A stretch of DNA of 64,000 nucleotides from Streptomyces radiopugnans (GCF_900110735.1 NZ_FOET01000006.1:162391-226390), one strand, 5' to 3'; counted from the first letter of the stretch, positions 18,638 to 27,952 are shown. The notes: generated by a model from the letters alone, not told the origin. Made by a program: numbers and translations.

Positions 18638-19579
18638 TCACACCAGCCGGCCCAGCGCCTCGCGGCAGGCCGCCGCGGCTCCGACGAGACCGGCCCCGGT
18701 GCCCGTTCCCGCAGGGACGACCTCCAGCCCCCGGACGAAGGAGAGCGTGGCGTACTCCCCCAGTGCCCGGCGCAGCGGCGCGAACAGCACCTCGCCGGCC
18801 TGGGCCACTCCCCCTCCGATCACCGCGATCTCGATCTCGGCCAGGGTCGCGGTCGCGGCGATCCCGGCCGCCAGGGCCCGCGCGGCGCGTTCGAAGGAGG
18901 CCGCGGCCACCGGATCCCCGGCCCGCGCGGCGGCGGCCACCCCTCGGGCGCTGGCGTCTCCGTCCGGCCCTGGCCGCCAGCCGTTCGCCAGGGCCCGGCG
19001 GGCGATGTTGGGCCCGCTGGCCAGGCCTTCCACACAGCCGCGCGCTCCGCACGGGCAGGGGTCGCCGTCGAGGTCCACACTGATGTGCCCGATGTGGCCG
19101 GCGTTGCCCGTCGGCCCGGGGTGCAGCCTGCCGTCCAGGACCAGCCCGCCGCCCACCCCGGTGGAGACGACCATGCACAGGGCGTTGTCACGGCCTCGCG
19201 CCGCGCCCTGCCAGTGCTCGGCGGCGGTGATCGCCACGCCGTCGCCCACCAGTGTCACGGGCATCCCCCCGACGAGGGCGCGCACCCCGTCCACCAGCGG
19301 GTAGTCCCGCCAGCCGGGGATGTTGACCGGGCTCACCGTGCCCCGCCGGGCGTTCACCGGACCGGCGCTGCCGATGCCCAGGGCCGCCACGCGCGACCAC
19401 TGGGCCGCCGCCCTCAGTTCGCCGAGCACCTCGGCCACCGTCCGCATCACGCCGTCGCCCGGCTCCCGCGCCGGGGTCGGCCGCTGGGTCCGCAGCAGCA
19501 GCCGCCCGCGGTCGTCCACCAGCGCGCCTGCGATCTTGGTTCCGCCGATATCGAGGGCCGCGAGAAGATCCTGGTCCAT
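18638..19579 (-). CDS. ROK-family sugar kinase
   Basis: 313 residues: ATP site DIGGTKIAGALVD, VNIPGW, zinc motif CPCGARGCVEGLASG and late IGGGVAQAGE. Phosphorylates glucose, N-acetylglucosamine, N-acetylmannosamine or a related hexose; the sequence does not decide. No DNA-binding domain, so this is an enzyme. Divergent from a LacI regulator with a perfect palindrome 25 bp before the ATG, suggesting local sugar-responsive control. Confidence 0.9.
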   Translation of the reverse strand: MDQDLLAALDIGGTKIAGALVDDRGRLLLRTQRPTPAREPGDGVMRTVAEVLGELRAAAQWSRVAALGIGSAGPVNARRGTVSPVNIPGWRDYPLVDGVRALVGGMPVTLVGDGVAITAAEHWQGAARGRDNALCMVVSTGVGGGLVLDGRLHPGPTGNAGHIGHISVDLDGDPCPCGARGCVEGLASGPNIARRALANGWRPGPDGDASARGVAAAARAGDPVAAASFERAARALAAGIAATATLAEIEIAVIGGGVAQAGEVLFAPLRRALGEYATLSFVRGLEVVPAGTGTGAGLVGAAAACREALGRLV

Positions 19580-19603
19580 GGGCGGAGAGTCTCACCTATT
19601 TCT

Positions 19604-19615
19604 GACAACGTTGTC
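19604..19615. promoter_or_regulatory. Perfect palindrome GACAACGTTGTC, LacI-type operator
   Basis: A 12-bp perfect palindrome with the central CG typical of LacI-family operators. It lies in the 136-bp gap between the ROK kinase (start 19579, minus) and the LacI regulator (start 19716, plus), close enough to the kinase start to block transcription or elongation. Binding by the neighbour is inferred. Confidence 0.65.
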
Positions 19616-19715
19616 CACTCCATTGACCGGCTCTATGCTCTGAGGCCATCGACGCACGAGGACGTGCCGCGTGCGACCGTGTGTCACCGCCCGCCGACGA
19701 CAGGACGAAACCGCA

Positions 19716-20774
19716 GTGGCCGACACCGCCCGCCCCGCCCGCACCTCCCAGCGCCGCTACGGGCTGCGGCCGACGATGAAGGACGTGGCCGCCCGTGCCG
19801 GAGTCGGCCTCAAGACCGTGTCCCGGGTCGTCAACGGCGAACCCGGCGTCACCCCCGACACCGAGCGCAGGGTGCAGGAGGCCATCACCGCCCTCGGCTT
19901 CCGCCGCAACGACAGCGCCCGCATCCTGCGCAAGGGCCGTACCGCGAGCATCGGGCTGGTTCTGGAGGACCTCGCCGACCCCTTCTACGCCCCCCTCAGC
20001 CGCGCCGTCGAGGAGGTCGCCCGGGCGCACGGCGCGCTGCTGATCAACGGCTCCAGCGCCGAGGACGGCGAGCGCGAGAGGGAGCTGGTGCTCGCCCTGT
20101 GCGCCCGGCGCGTGGACGGACTGGTGATCATTCCGGCCGGTGACGACCACCGCTATCTGGAACCGGAGATCTCCGCCGGGATCGCCACCGTCTTCGTGGA
20201 CCGCCCCGCCGCCCGCATCGAGGCCGACGCGGTGCTCTCCGACAGCTTCACGGGCGCGCGCGAGGGCGTCGCCCACCTCATCGCCCACGGCCACCGCCGG
20301 ATCGGCTTCATCGGCGACCTGCCGCGCATCCACACCGCCGCCGAGCGGCTGCGCGGCTACCGGGCCGCGATGGAGGAGGCCGGGCTGCCGGTGGACGGCT
20401 CATGGGTCGCGCTCGGACCCACCGACCCCGCACGCGTACGGGCCGACGCCGAGCGCATGCTGGCGGGGCGGGGGTCGGCCGGGGGCCCGGTCACCGCGCT
20501 GCTGACGGGCAACAACCGGGTGACCGTCACCGCGGTACGGGTACTGGCGGGCCTGGAGCGGCGCGTGGCGCTGGTGGGCTTCGACGACTTCGAACTGGCC
20601 GACCTGCTGACCCCGCCGGTCACCGTCATCGCGCAGGAACCCGCTCTGCTGGGCCGCAGGGCCGGCGAGCTGCTCTTCCGCCGGCTGGAGGGCGCCGGCG
20701 AAGCGCCGCGGCGCGTGGTGCTGCCCACCCGGCTGATCCCGCGCGGCTCGGGGGAGATCCCCCCGTACTCCTGA
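19716..20774 (+). CDS. LacI-family transcriptional regulator
   Basis: 352 residues. HTH TMKDVAARAGVGLKTVSRVVNGEPGVTPDTERRVQEAITALGFRRNDSAR with the hinge, then a periplasmic-binding-protein fold (IGLVLEDLADPFYAPLSRAVEEVA, VDGLVIIPAG, RIGFIGDLPRIHTAAERLRGY, VALVGFDDFELADLLTPPVTVIAQEP). GTG 19716 has AGGA ten bases upstream; GTG 19671 is an alternative. Likely controls the divergent ROK kinase and itself through 19604-19615. Confidence 0.92.
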   Translation: MADTARPARTSQRRYGLRPTMKDVAARAGVGLKTVSRVVNGEPGVTPDTERRVQEAITALGFRRNDSARILRKGRTASIGLVLEDLADPFYAPLSRAVEEVARAHGALLINGSSAEDGERERELVLALCARRVDGLVIIPAGDDHRYLEPEISAGIATVFVDRPAARIEADAVLSDSFTGAREGVAHLIAHGHRRIGFIGDLPRIHTAAERLRGYRAAMEEAGLPVDGSWVALGPTDPARVRADAERMLAGRGSAGGPVTALLTGNNRVTVTAVRVLAGLERRVALVGFDDFELADLLTPPVTVIAQEPALLGRRAGELLFRRLEGAGEAPRRVVLPTRLIPRGSGEIPPYS

Positions 20775-20840
20775 ACCCGTCCGGAGGCCCGGCCGCCCGG
20801 AGGGAGCGGGCCTTCGGGCCGCGGCCGTGCGGACGCGGAC

Positions 20841-20887
20841 GCGGCCGGGGCCGCGCGGCTCCACACCGACCGCGCGGCCCCGGCCGC
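20841..20887. terminator. Strong bidirectional hairpin between LacI and etfA
   Basis: Perfect 18-bp GC stem (20841-20858 with 20870-20887) and an 11-base loop, between two convergent genes. No U-tract, as is common in high-GC actinomycetes. Confidence 0.75.
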
Positions 20888-20909
20888 TGTCCGCCTTCCG
20901 CGGAGGGTG

Positions 20910-21872
20910 TCAGCCCTTGCGGGCCTTGACCTCCTCGGTGAGCTTCGGGAGGACCTCGAAGAGGTCGCCGACCACGCCGTAGTCGACCAGGTCGAAGATC
21001 GGGGCCTCCTCGTCCTTGTTGACGGCCACGATGGTCTTCGAGGTCTGCATGCCGGCCCGGTGCTGGATGGCGCCGGAGATGCCCGCCGCGATGTAGAGCT
21101 GCGGCGAGACGGACTTGCCGGTCTGGCCGACCTGGTGGGTGTGCGGGTACCAGCCCGCGTCCACCGCGGCGCGCGAGGCGCCGACGGCCGCGCCGAGGGC
21201 GTCGGCGAGGTTCTCGATGACCGAGAAGTTCTCGGCGCCGTTGACACCGCGGCCGCCGGAGACCACGATCGCGGCCTCGGTCAGCTCCGGTCGGCCGGTC
21301 GACTCGCGCGGGGTGCGGGAGACGACCTTGGTGCCGGTGGACTTCTCGCCGAAGGTCACCGGGAGCTGCTCGACCTGGCCGGCGGCCGGGGCGGCCTCGG
21401 GGGCGGCGGAGTTGGGCTTGACGGTGATGACCGGGGTGCCCTTGGTGACGCGGGACCTGGTGGTGAAGGCCGCGGCGAAGACCGACTGGGTCGCCACCGG
21501 GCCGGAGTCGCCGGCCTCCAGGTCGACGGCGTCGGTGATGATGCCCGCGCCGATGCGCAGCGCCAGGCGGGCCGCGATCTCCTTGCCCTCCGCGGAGGAG
21601 GGGACCAGGACGGCGGCCGGGGAGACGGCCTCGTAGGCGGCCTGGAGCGCGTCCACCTTCGGCACGACGAGGTAGTCGGCGAACTCGGGGGCGTCGGCGG
21701 CGAGGACCTTCACCGCGCCGTACTCGGCCAGCGTGGCGGCGGCGCTGTCGGCGCCGGCGCCCAGGTGCACGGCGACCGGGTCGCCGATGCGGCGGGCCAG
21801 GGTCAGCAGTTCGAGGGTGGGCTTGCGGACGGCGCCGTCCACGTGGTCGACGTAGACAAGGACTTCAGCCAT
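20910..21872 (-). CDS. etfA: Electron transfer flavoprotein alpha subunit
   Basis: 320 residues. N-terminal ETF domain ([19 protein letters not shown]) and the C-terminal FAD-binding domain with VVSGGRGV and [49 protein letters not shown]. Accepts electrons with EtfB from acyl-CoA and related dehydrogenases and passes them to ETF-quinone oxidoreductase. Second gene of an etfB-etfA operon, 67 bp after etfB. Confidence 0.97.
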   Translation of the reverse strand: MAEVLVYVDHVDGAVRKPTLELLTLARRIGDPVAVHLGAGADSAAATLAEYGAVKVLAADAPEFADYLVVPKVDALQAAYEAVSPAAVLVPSSAEGKEIAARLALRIGAGIITDAVDLEAGDSGPVATQSVFAAAFTTRSRVTKGTPVITVKPNSAAPEAAPAAGQVEQLPVTFGEKSTGTKVVSRTPRESTGRPELTEAAIVVSGGRGVNGAENFSVIENLADALGAAVGASRAAVDAGWYPHTHQVGQTGKSVSPQLYIAAGISGAIQHRAGMQTSKTIVAVNKDEEAPIFDLVDYGVVGDLFEVLPKLTEEVKARKG

Positions 21873-21939
21873 GGGAGTTGCTCTCCTGCGAGGATTGCGA
21901 GGGCGGTAGAGGAGTGAGGGGTGCGACGGGCCTTGGGGC

Positions 21940-22737
21940 TCAGATGAACTTCTGGCCCGCGAGGAACTCGGCGAGCTGCTTGGCGCCCTCGCCCTCGTCC
22001 TTGACGATCGTGCCCGCGGTGCGGGCCGGACGCTCGGCGGCGTCGTCGACCTTGGTCCAGGAGCCCCCGAGGCCGACCTCGTCGGCGTCGATGTCCAGGT
22101 CGTCCAGGTCCAGGGACTGAACCGGCTTCTTCTTGGCGGCCATGATGCCCTTGAAGGAGGGGTAGCGCGCCTCGCCGGACTGGTCGGTCACGGAGACGAC
22201 GGCCGGGAGCGCGGCCTCGAGCTGCTCGGTCGCGGCGTCGCCGTCCCGGCGGCCGGTGACCTTGCCGTCCTCCACGGAGACCTCGGAGAGCAGGGTGACC
22301 TGCGGTACGCCCAGGCGCTCGGACAGCAGCGCGGGCAGCACGCCCATGGTGCCGTCGGTGGAGGCCATGCCGCAGACGACCAGGTCGTAGCCGGTCTTCT
22401 CGACGGCCTTGGCCAGCACCAGGGAGGTGCCGATCACGTCGGTGCCGTGCAGGTCGTCGTCCTCCACGTGCACGGCCTTGTCGGCGCCCATGGACAGCGC
22501 CTTGCGCAGCGCGTCCTTGGCGTCCTCGGGGCCGACGGTCAGCACGGTGACCTCGGCGTCGTCCCCACCCTGTCGGCGGCCTTCGGCGATCTGCAGGGCC
22601 TGCTCGACGGCGTACTCGTCGAGCTCCGACAGCAGGCCGTCCACGTCCTCGCGGTCGACGGTCAGGTCATCGGCGAAGTGCCGGTCGCCGGTGGCGTCGG
22701 GCACGTACTTCACACAGACAACGATCCTCAAGCTCAC
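21940..22737 (-). CDS. etfB: Electron transfer flavoprotein beta subunit
   Basis: 265 residues with family blocks VVCVKYVPDA, DEYAVEQALQIAEG, GADKAVHV, GYDLVVCGMASTDGTMGVLPALLSERLG and FKGIMAAKKKP; binds AMP and partners EtfA. GTG start with AGGAGAG upstream. First gene of the operon. An inverted repeat at 22769-22790 lies 32 bp before the start and may be an operator. Confidence 0.97.
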   Translation of the reverse strand: MSLRIVVCVKYVPDATGDRHFADDLTVDREDVDGLLSELDEYAVEQALQIAEGRRQGGDDAEVTVLTVGPEDAKDALRKALSMGADKAVHVEDDDLHGTDVIGTSLVLAKAVEKTGYDLVVCGMASTDGTMGVLPALLSERLGVPQVTLLSEVSVEDGKVTGRRDGDAATEQLEAALPAVVSVTDQSGEARYPSFKGIMAAKKKPVQSLDLDDLDIDADEVGLGGSWTKVDDAAERPARTAGTIVKDEGEGAKQLAEFLAGQKFI

Positions 22738-22768
22738 GCCGGCTCTCCTACATGCGTCGTCATTACTG

Positions 22769-22790
22769 GCTGCCTTGTCTCACAGGCAGC
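22769..22790. promoter_or_regulatory. Dyad GCTGCCT-N8-AGGCAGC upstream of etfB
   Basis: Perfect 7-bp inverted repeat, 22 bp overall, in the promoter region of the etfBA operon. Position favours a regulator site; the regulator is not identified. Confidence 0.45.
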
Positions 22791-22914
22791 ATAGGCGCCT
22801 GATCGGGCGGAATCCGGTCCGGTGGGGCCGGCTCTCCATCCAGGATATTACTCGTCAGTACACCCAGGCCCTTACCCGGAGGCAAGGCCGGTGAACTGTG
22901 ACCTTTCCAACGGC

Positions 22915-23448
22915 TCAGGAGGGCACTGTGCCCTCGCGCAGCGCGTTGTAACGCCCCGCGTGGTACAGCAGCGGACGGCCCGTGCCGGAGGAGTCCCCGG
23001 CCACCACCTCCGCCAGGACCACCCGGTGGTCGCCGGTCGGCACCCGGGCCACCACCCCGCACACCGTCCAGGCGAGCACGCCCTCCAGCACCGGCACCCC
23101 GCGCGGCCCCCGGCGCCACCGGGTGGGCGGCGCGAAGCGGTCCGCCCCGGGGCGGGCGAAGGTGGCGGCCAGCTCGCGCTGGTGCTCGCCCAGGATGTGC
23201 ACTCCCACGTGCTCCGCCTCGGCGACCACCGGCCACACCGAGGAGGCCGTGGCGATGTTGAAGGAGATCAGCGGCGGCTCGGCGGCGACGGAGGCCAGGG
23301 AGGTCGCGGTGAACCCGGCGGGGCGGCCGTGCCCGTGGGCGGTGATCACGGCGACCCCGGCGGCGTGCCGCCGGAAGACGGCGCGCAGCAGGGCGGGGCC
23401 GGCTTCGGCCGCCTCCGGTGCCCGCTGGATGCCGTTCGGTGCGCTCAT
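22915..23448 (-). CDS. Flavin reductase-domain protein
   Basis: 177 residues of the flavin reductase-like FMN-binding family: FRRHAAGVAVITAHGHGRPAGFTATSLASVAAEPPLISFNI, HVGVHILGEHQRELAATFA, then DHRVVLAEVVAG...PLLYHAGRYNAL. Supplies reduced flavin to a monooxygenase or is a stand-alone reductase. ATG 23448 follows GGGGATCTCAT. Same strand as etfBA but separated by about 180 bp. Confidence 0.88.
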   Translation of the reverse strand: MSAPNGIQRAPEAAEAGPALLRAVFRRHAAGVAVITAHGHGRPAGFTATSLASVAAEPPLISFNIATASSVWPVVAEAEHVGVHILGEHQRELAATFARPGADRFAPPTRWRRGPRGVPVLEGVLAWTVCGVVARVPTGDHRVVLAEVVAGDSSGTGRPLLYHAGRYNALREGTVPS

Positions 23449-23575
23449 ATGAGATCCCCTGCCCACAGCAGGCCAGGCTGTCCACCGCGAACGGTCCGCG
23501 TCAAGTTCGCCCCCGTGGATGGGACCAGGGTCACGCGGCCGGCGCCCCTCCCGGCCGCCGCGGACCTCCCGGGCC

Positions 23576-23992
23576 TCACACCGCCTCCCCGATCGCGGCG
23601 ATGACGTCGGCCTTGCGCGGCAGGCCGCTCGCCCGCCGCACGATCCGGCCGCGCGCGTCCAGCACCAGGACGGTGGGGGTGCGCATGATCCGCAGCCGCC
23701 GCACCAGATCCAGCCGGGACTCGGCGTCCACCTCCACGTGGACGACGCCCTCCACCAGCTCCGAGACCTCGGCCAGGATCCGCCGGGTGGCCCGGCAGGG
23801 CTGGCAGAAGGCGCTGGAGAACTGCACCAGCGTGGCCCGCTCCCCCAGCCGCCCGGCGCCCACCTCCTCGGCGGTCAGCCTCTCCTCCGCATCCCGTCCG
23901 CGCACCGTCATCCTTCCGTTCCGCCTGCTGTGCACCATCCCGAAGGCGCCGGCCAGCGCCAGCACCGCCAGGCACACGATCAGTCCCGTCAT
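23576..23992 (-). CDS. Membrane-anchored thioredoxin-like protein
   Basis: About 138 residues. One N-terminal membrane helix (TGLIVCLAVLALAGAFGMV), then a thioredoxin fold with active site FCQPCRATRR, the cis-proline motif RTPTVLVLD and a C-terminal helix. ATG 23992 chosen just before the helix; ATG 24001 and 24010 also precede it. Divergent from a DUF4395 gene, a common actinobacterial pairing that suggests a shared redox role at the membrane. Confidence 0.85.
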   Translation of the reverse strand: MTGLIVCLAVLALAGAFGMVHSRRNGRMTVRGRDAEERLTAEEVGAGRLGERATLVQFSSAFCQPCRATRRILAEVSELVEGVVHVEVDAESRLDLVRRLRIMRTPTVLVLDARGRIVRRASGLPRKADVIAAIGEAV

Positions 23993-24141
23993 CCCTGCCA
24001 TCCCGCCCATCCCCCCATACCCCGCGTCCGCCGTCCCGCCGCCCCGTCGCTTCCCGCATCGTCTCCCACAGCGCCCGGGCCCGTGCCGCCGATTCCCGCA
24101 TCCGGCCGCCACCGCCGCCCCGGGTGCGGAATGCTGTCGCC

Positions 24142-24549
24142 ATGAGGGTCGACATACGGGGAACGAGATTCGCCGCCGCCGTGACCACCGCGGTCCTGGC
24201 CGCCGTGCTGGTCAGCGGGAGTTTCCCGCTGCTGGCCGCGCAGGCGCTGGTGTTCGCCGCCGGGGCGGCGCTCGGCGTGGCGCGTTCGCCGTACGGACTC
24301 CTCTTCCGCCATCTGGTCCGGCCACGGCTGGGGCCCCCGGCCGGGACGGAGGACGCGGCGCCACCCCGTTTCGCCCAGGGTGTGGGCCTGGTCTTCGCCC
24401 TGGTGGGTCTGGTGGGGTACGGCGCGGGACCCCTGTGGCTGGGCATGGCCGCGACCGCCTGCGCGCTCGCGGCGGCCTTCCTCAACGCCGCGTTCGGCTA
24501 CTGCCTGGGCTGCGAGGTGTACCTGGCGCTGCGCCGGATCGCGGGGTGA
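24142..24549 (+). CDS. DUF4395 membrane protein
   Basis: 135 residues with hydrophobic segments at about 11-47 and 77-122 (four helices), an N-terminal VDIRGTRFAAAVTT motif and the C-terminal NAAFGYCLGCEVYLALRRI with a C-x-x-C pair. The Cys pair and the divergent thioredoxin point to a thiol-redox partnership. ATG 24142; GTG 24124 is possible. Confidence 0.82.
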   Translation: MRVDIRGTRFAAAVTTAVLAAVLVSGSFPLLAAQALVFAAGAALGVARSPYGLLFRHLVRPRLGPPAGTEDAAPPRFAQGVGLVFALVGLVGYGAGPLWLGMAATACALAAAFLNAAFGYCLGCEVYLALRRIAG

Positions 24550-24596
24550 GGCACCGGACGGCGCCCGAACGTGACGAGGATCTCCTGCCCCCGGAA

Positions 24597-24626
24597 TTGG
24601 CCAGGGAAGTTACGGCAGCGTAGGTT
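24597..24626 (+). promoter_or_regulatory. Promoter with TACG-N4-CGTA dyad before the acyltransferase
   Basis: TTGGCC (24597-24602) and TAGGTT (24621-24626) have an 18-bp spacer. The imperfect palindrome AAxxTACG-gcag-CGTAxxTT (24607-24626) overlaps the -10, a position suited to repression of a lipid gene. 58 bp before the ATG. Confidence 0.45.
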
Positions 24627-24684
24627 CGGGTAGATCCGCCGGGAGAACCCTCCCCAGGCAGCCTCCCAGAAGGGTCCTCCACAG

Positions 24685-25404
24685 ATGGCAGAACTGGTGT
24701 ATCCACCCGTGATCGGCGCGGCCCGCACCCTGTTCAGGGCGCTCGACCTGCGTTTCGACATCGACGGCACCGAGCACGTCCCCCGGCGCGGCGGCGCCGT
24801 GCTGGTCAGCAACCACATCGGCTACCTCGACTTCGTCTTCGCCGGACTGGCCGCCCGGCCCGCCAAGCGGCTGGTGCGCTTCATGGCCAAGGAGTCGGTC
24901 TTCCGGCACAAGGTCTCCGGACCGCTGATGCGGGCGATGAAGCACATACCGGTGGACCGCTCGCAGGGCGAGCACGCCTACCGCCACGCGCTGAAGGCGC
25001 TGCGCTCGGGCGAGATCATCGGCGTCTTCCCCGAGGCGACGATCTCGCAGTCGTTCACCCTGAAGACCTTCAAGACGGGTGCGGCCCGGATGGCGCAGGA
25101 GGCGGGCGTACCGCTGCTGCCGGTCGCGCTGTGGGGCACGCAGCGGCTGTGGACCAAGGGCCACAAGCGGGACTTCGGCCGCAACCACTTCCCGATCACC
25201 ATCCGGGTGGGCGAGCCGATGCGGCCCGCCGAGGGCGAGTCGGCGGCCGGGCTCACCGAGCGGCTGCGCGACCGTGTGCAGGAGCTGCTGGAGGCGGCCC
25301 AGCGGGCGTACCCGGTGCGGCCCAAGGGGCCGGAGGACACCTGGTGGATCCCCGCGCACCTGGGCGGCACCGCCCCGACCCCGGCCGAGGCGGGCTCGCT
25401 GTAG
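24685..25404 (+). CDS. 1-acyl-sn-glycerol-3-phosphate acyltransferase (PlsC family)
   Basis: 239 residues. Catalytic N-H-x4-D (NHIGYLD), glycerophosphate-binding FPEAT block (GVFPEATISQSF), and VPLLPVALWGTQRLW. Transfers acyl chains to lysophosphatidate or a related lysolipid at the inner membrane. Short relative to some homologues but complete. Confidence 0.92.
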   Translation: MAELVYPPVIGAARTLFRALDLRFDIDGTEHVPRRGGAVLVSNHIGYLDFVFAGLAARPAKRLVRFMAKESVFRHKVSGPLMRAMKHIPVDRSQGEHAYRHALKALRSGEIIGVFPEATISQSFTLKTFKTGAARMAQEAGVPLLPVALWGTQRLWTKGHKRDFGRNHFPITIRVGEPMRPAEGESAAGLTERLRDRVQELLEAAQRAYPVRPKGPEDTWWIPAHLGGTAPTPAEAGSL

Positions 25405-25420
25405 GGCCGGACGAGGGGCG

Positions 25421-26017
25421 TCAGAGCCTCTCGGGGAGCAGCCGCTCCAGCTGTGCGCGGTCACCGGCCCGCTTCAGGGCGGTCAGGACGGGCTCGGGCG
25501 GGGCCGCGTAGAGCTCGGGTATGTCGTACTCCCCCGCGTCCGGGTCCGGTGTGAAGGCGAGCCGCTCTCCGTCGAGCGAGAAGCGCGCGTCCACGCCGGG
25601 CCTGTTGCCGCGCGGGTCCTGGCGCGCCCAGGGGCGGCCGGGCAGCTTGAGCGCGATCAGGCCGTGGACGACGTTCAGCTTCTGGTAGCACAGGGCGGCC
25701 GGGATGCCCTCGTGGCGCAGCAGCGCCGCCAGCGCGTGCGACTTGGCGTGGCAGATGCCGTTGCGGGTGGCGAGGACGTCGGAGGCGCGCCAGGCCACCC
25801 GCTGGTCGCCGCTGTCGAAGGAGTGCGGGATGGTGTCGCGGACGAAGTCGAAGGCGGCCTCGGCGTAGCGCACGAGGCCGCCTTCGCCGTCGGTGCGCCC
25901 GCCGGTCCGCTCCCGCAGCCGCGAGGCCGTCCGGGCGACCAGGGGATGCCGGTGGTCGACGGCCTCGCAGGCGGCGAGGTAGGCGGACGGGTCCGGGTCC
26001 CGCCGGATCAGCTCCAT
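25421..26017 (-). CDS. Transglutaminase-like cysteine protease-fold protein
   Basis: 198 residues. Catalytic Cys in RNGICHAKSHALAALLRHEGIPA, His in NVVHGLIALKL and Asp in GVDARFSLDG form the usual triad. Precedes the core with FDFVRDTIPHSFD. Likely a peptidase or amidase of unknown target; ends 16 bp from the convergent acyltransferase. Confidence 0.88.
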   Translation of the reverse strand: MELIRRDPDPSAYLAACEAVDHRHPLVARTASRLRERTGGRTDGEGGLVRYAEAAFDFVRDTIPHSFDSGDQRVAWRASDVLATRNGICHAKSHALAALLRHEGIPAALCYQKLNVVHGLIALKLPGRPWARQDPRGNRPGVDARFSLDGERLAFTPDPDAGEYDIPELYAAPPEPVLTALKRAGDRAQLERLLPERL

Positions 26018-26087
26018 GTCCCGGAAGCCTAGGAGGGGAGGGGGCGGCCCGCCTCCCTTTTTCCGGTCCGGCGGGCCTCCCCCGCGG

Positions 26088-27146
26088 TCAGCGGGCCATC
26101 TCCTCCCGCAGCGCGGCGACGAAGTCGTCGACGTCCTCCTCGGTGGTGTCGAAGGAGCACATCCAGCGCACGTCGCCGGCGGCCTCGTCCCAGAAGTAGA
26201 AGCGGTGGCGCTTGCGCAGCCGCTCGCTCACGTCGTGCGGGAGCCGGGCGAAGACGGCGTTGGCCTGGACGGGGTGGAGGATCTCCACGCCGTCGACGGT
26301 GCGCGCGCCCTCGGCCAGCCGCCCGGCCATGGCGTTGGCGTGGGACGCGCTGCGCAGCCACAGGTCGCCGGCGAGCAGCGCCTCGAACTGCACGGAGACG
26401 AACCGCATCTTGGACGCCAGCTGCATCGACAGCTTCCGCAGGTGCTTCATCGCCCGCACCGCGCCGGGGTTCAGCACGACGACGGCCTCGCCGAAGAGCA
26501 TGCCGTTCTTGGTGCCGCCGAAGGAGAGCACGTCCACGCCCGCGTCCGTGGTGAACGCCCGCAGCGGCACGCCCAGCGCGGCCGCCGCGTTGGCGATGCG
26601 GGCTCCGTCGAGGTGGACGGTCATGCCGCGCTCGTGGGCCGTCTCGCAGATCGCCCGGATCTCCTCGGGCGTGTAGACGGTGCCCAGTTCGGTGTTCTGG
26701 GTGATCGAGACCACCTGCGGCATCGCCCGGTGCTCGTCGTCGAAGCCGTACGCCTCGCGCTCGACCAGCTCGGGGGTGAGCTTGCCGTGCTCGGTGGGCA
26801 CGGTCAGCAGCTTCAGCCCGCCGACCCGTTCGGGCGCGCCGCACTCGTCCACGTTGATGTGGGCGCTCTCGGCGCAGACGACCGCGCCCCAGCGGTCGGT
26901 GAGGGCCTGGAGGGCGACGACGTTGGCGCCGGTGCCGTTGAAGACCGGGAAGACCTCGGCCGCCGGCCCGAGGTGGGCGCGGAAGACCTCCTGGAGGTGG
27001 GCGGTGTACTCGTCCTCGCCGTAGGCGGTCTGGTGACCGCCGTTGGCCAGGGCGAGCGCCGCCAGGATCTCCGGGTGCGCGCCCGCGTAGTTGTCGCTGG
27101 CGAAGCCGCGCACCCGCGGGTCGTGGCGGCGCCGGGCGTCCGTCAC
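26088..27146 (-). CDS. ltaE: Low-specificity threonine aldolase
   Basis: About 352 residues, PLP fold type I: GFASDNYAGAHPEI, NGTGANVVALQAL, SITQNTELGTVYTPEEI, HLDGARIANAAAALG and the lysine motif SFGGTKNGMLFGEAVV. Cleaves threonine or allo-threonine to glycine and acetaldehyde. GTG 27146 matches the family start; GTG 27203 would overlap the upstream SDR gene by 22 bp. Third gene of the DUF6421-SDR operon. Confidence 0.93.
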   Translation of the reverse strand: MTDARRRHDPRVRGFASDNYAGAHPEILAALALANGGHQTAYGEDEYTAHLQEVFRAHLGPAAEVFPVFNGTGANVVALQALTDRWGAVVCAESAHINVDECGAPERVGGLKLLTVPTEHGKLTPELVEREAYGFDDEHRAMPQVVSITQNTELGTVYTPEEIRAICETAHERGMTVHLDGARIANAAAALGVPLRAFTTDAGVDVLSFGGTKNGMLFGEAVVVLNPGAVRAMKHLRKLSMQLASKMRFVSVQFEALLAGDLWLRSASHANAMAGRLAEGARTVDGVEILHPVQANAVFARLPHDVSERLRKRHRFYFWDEAAGDVRWMCSFDTTEEDVDDFVAALREEMAR

Positions 27147-27181
27147 GGGGGGCGCCGGGGGTGCCTCGGTCGGGTGGGCCT

Positions 27182-27952
27182 CTACGGTTGCGGGGTCAGC
27201 CACAGGCGGTGTCCGTTCACTTCCTCGGCGGGCTTGTCCCAGACACCGGCGATGGCCTCGGCCAGCTCCCCGACGTCGGTGAAGCCCGCGAACTTGGCGT
27301 TCGGGCGCTCGGCGCGCATCGCGTCGTTGACCAGCGCCTTGACCACCAGGATGGCAGCCGCGGCAGGCGGCCCCGCATCCGCCCCCTTGCCCGCCTTGCG
27401 GAAGGCGTCGGCCAGGGCCAGGGTCCAGGCCTCGGCCGCGGCCTTGGCGGCCGCGTAGGCGGCGTTGCCGGCGGTGGGGCGGGAGGCGCCGGCTGCGCTG
27501 ATCAGGACGTAGCGGCCGTTTCCGCTGCGGCGCAGGGCTCCCTCGAAGGCCAGCGAGGTGTGCTGCACGGTGCGCACCAGCAGCTTCTCCAGCAGGTCCC
27601 AGTGGGACAGGTCGGTCTCGGCGAAGGCCGCCGAGCCGCGCCAGCCGCCGACAAGGTGCACCAGCCCGTCGACGCGGCCGTACTCCTTCTCGGTGCGGGT
27701 GGCCCACTCACGGGTGGCCTCCAGGTCGAGCAGGTCCACGGTGTCGCCGGTGACGGCGGCGCCGCCGTGCGCGAAGCGGGCCCTGTCGACGGCCTGGGCC
27801 AGCCGCTCGGCGTCCGCGTCGGCGGCGACGACGGTGGCGCCCCGTTCGGCCAGGCTCAGCAGCGCGGCCTGGCCGGCGGGACCCGCCGCGCCGGCGACGG
27901 CGACGACGGCGCCGTCCAGGGGGCCGCCGTTGCCGTTGGGTGTGCTGGTCAT
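27182..27952 (-). CDS. Short-chain dehydrogenase/reductase
   Basis: 256 residues. Modified nucleotide site VVAVAGAAGPAGQAALLSLAERGATVVAADAD, DGLVHLVGGWRG in place of NNAG, catalytic Ser in LISAAGAS and Y-x-x-x-K in AAYAAAKAAAEAW. The changed NAG motif marks a distinct SDR subgroup. ATG 27952, 30 bp after DUF6421, so co-transcribed. Substrate unknown. Confidence 0.88.
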   Translation of the reverse strand: MTSTPNGNGGPLDGAVVAVAGAAGPAGQAALLSLAERGATVVAADADAERLAQAVDRARFAHGGAAVTGDTVDLLDLEATREWATRTEKEYGRVDGLVHLVGGWRGSAAFAETDLSHWDLLEKLLVRTVQHTSLAFEGALRRSGNGRYVLISAAGASRPTAGNAAYAAAKAAAEAWTLALADAFRKAGKGADAGPPAAAAILVVKALVNDAMRAERPNAKFAGFTDVGELAEAIAGVWDKPAEEVNGHRLWLTPQP

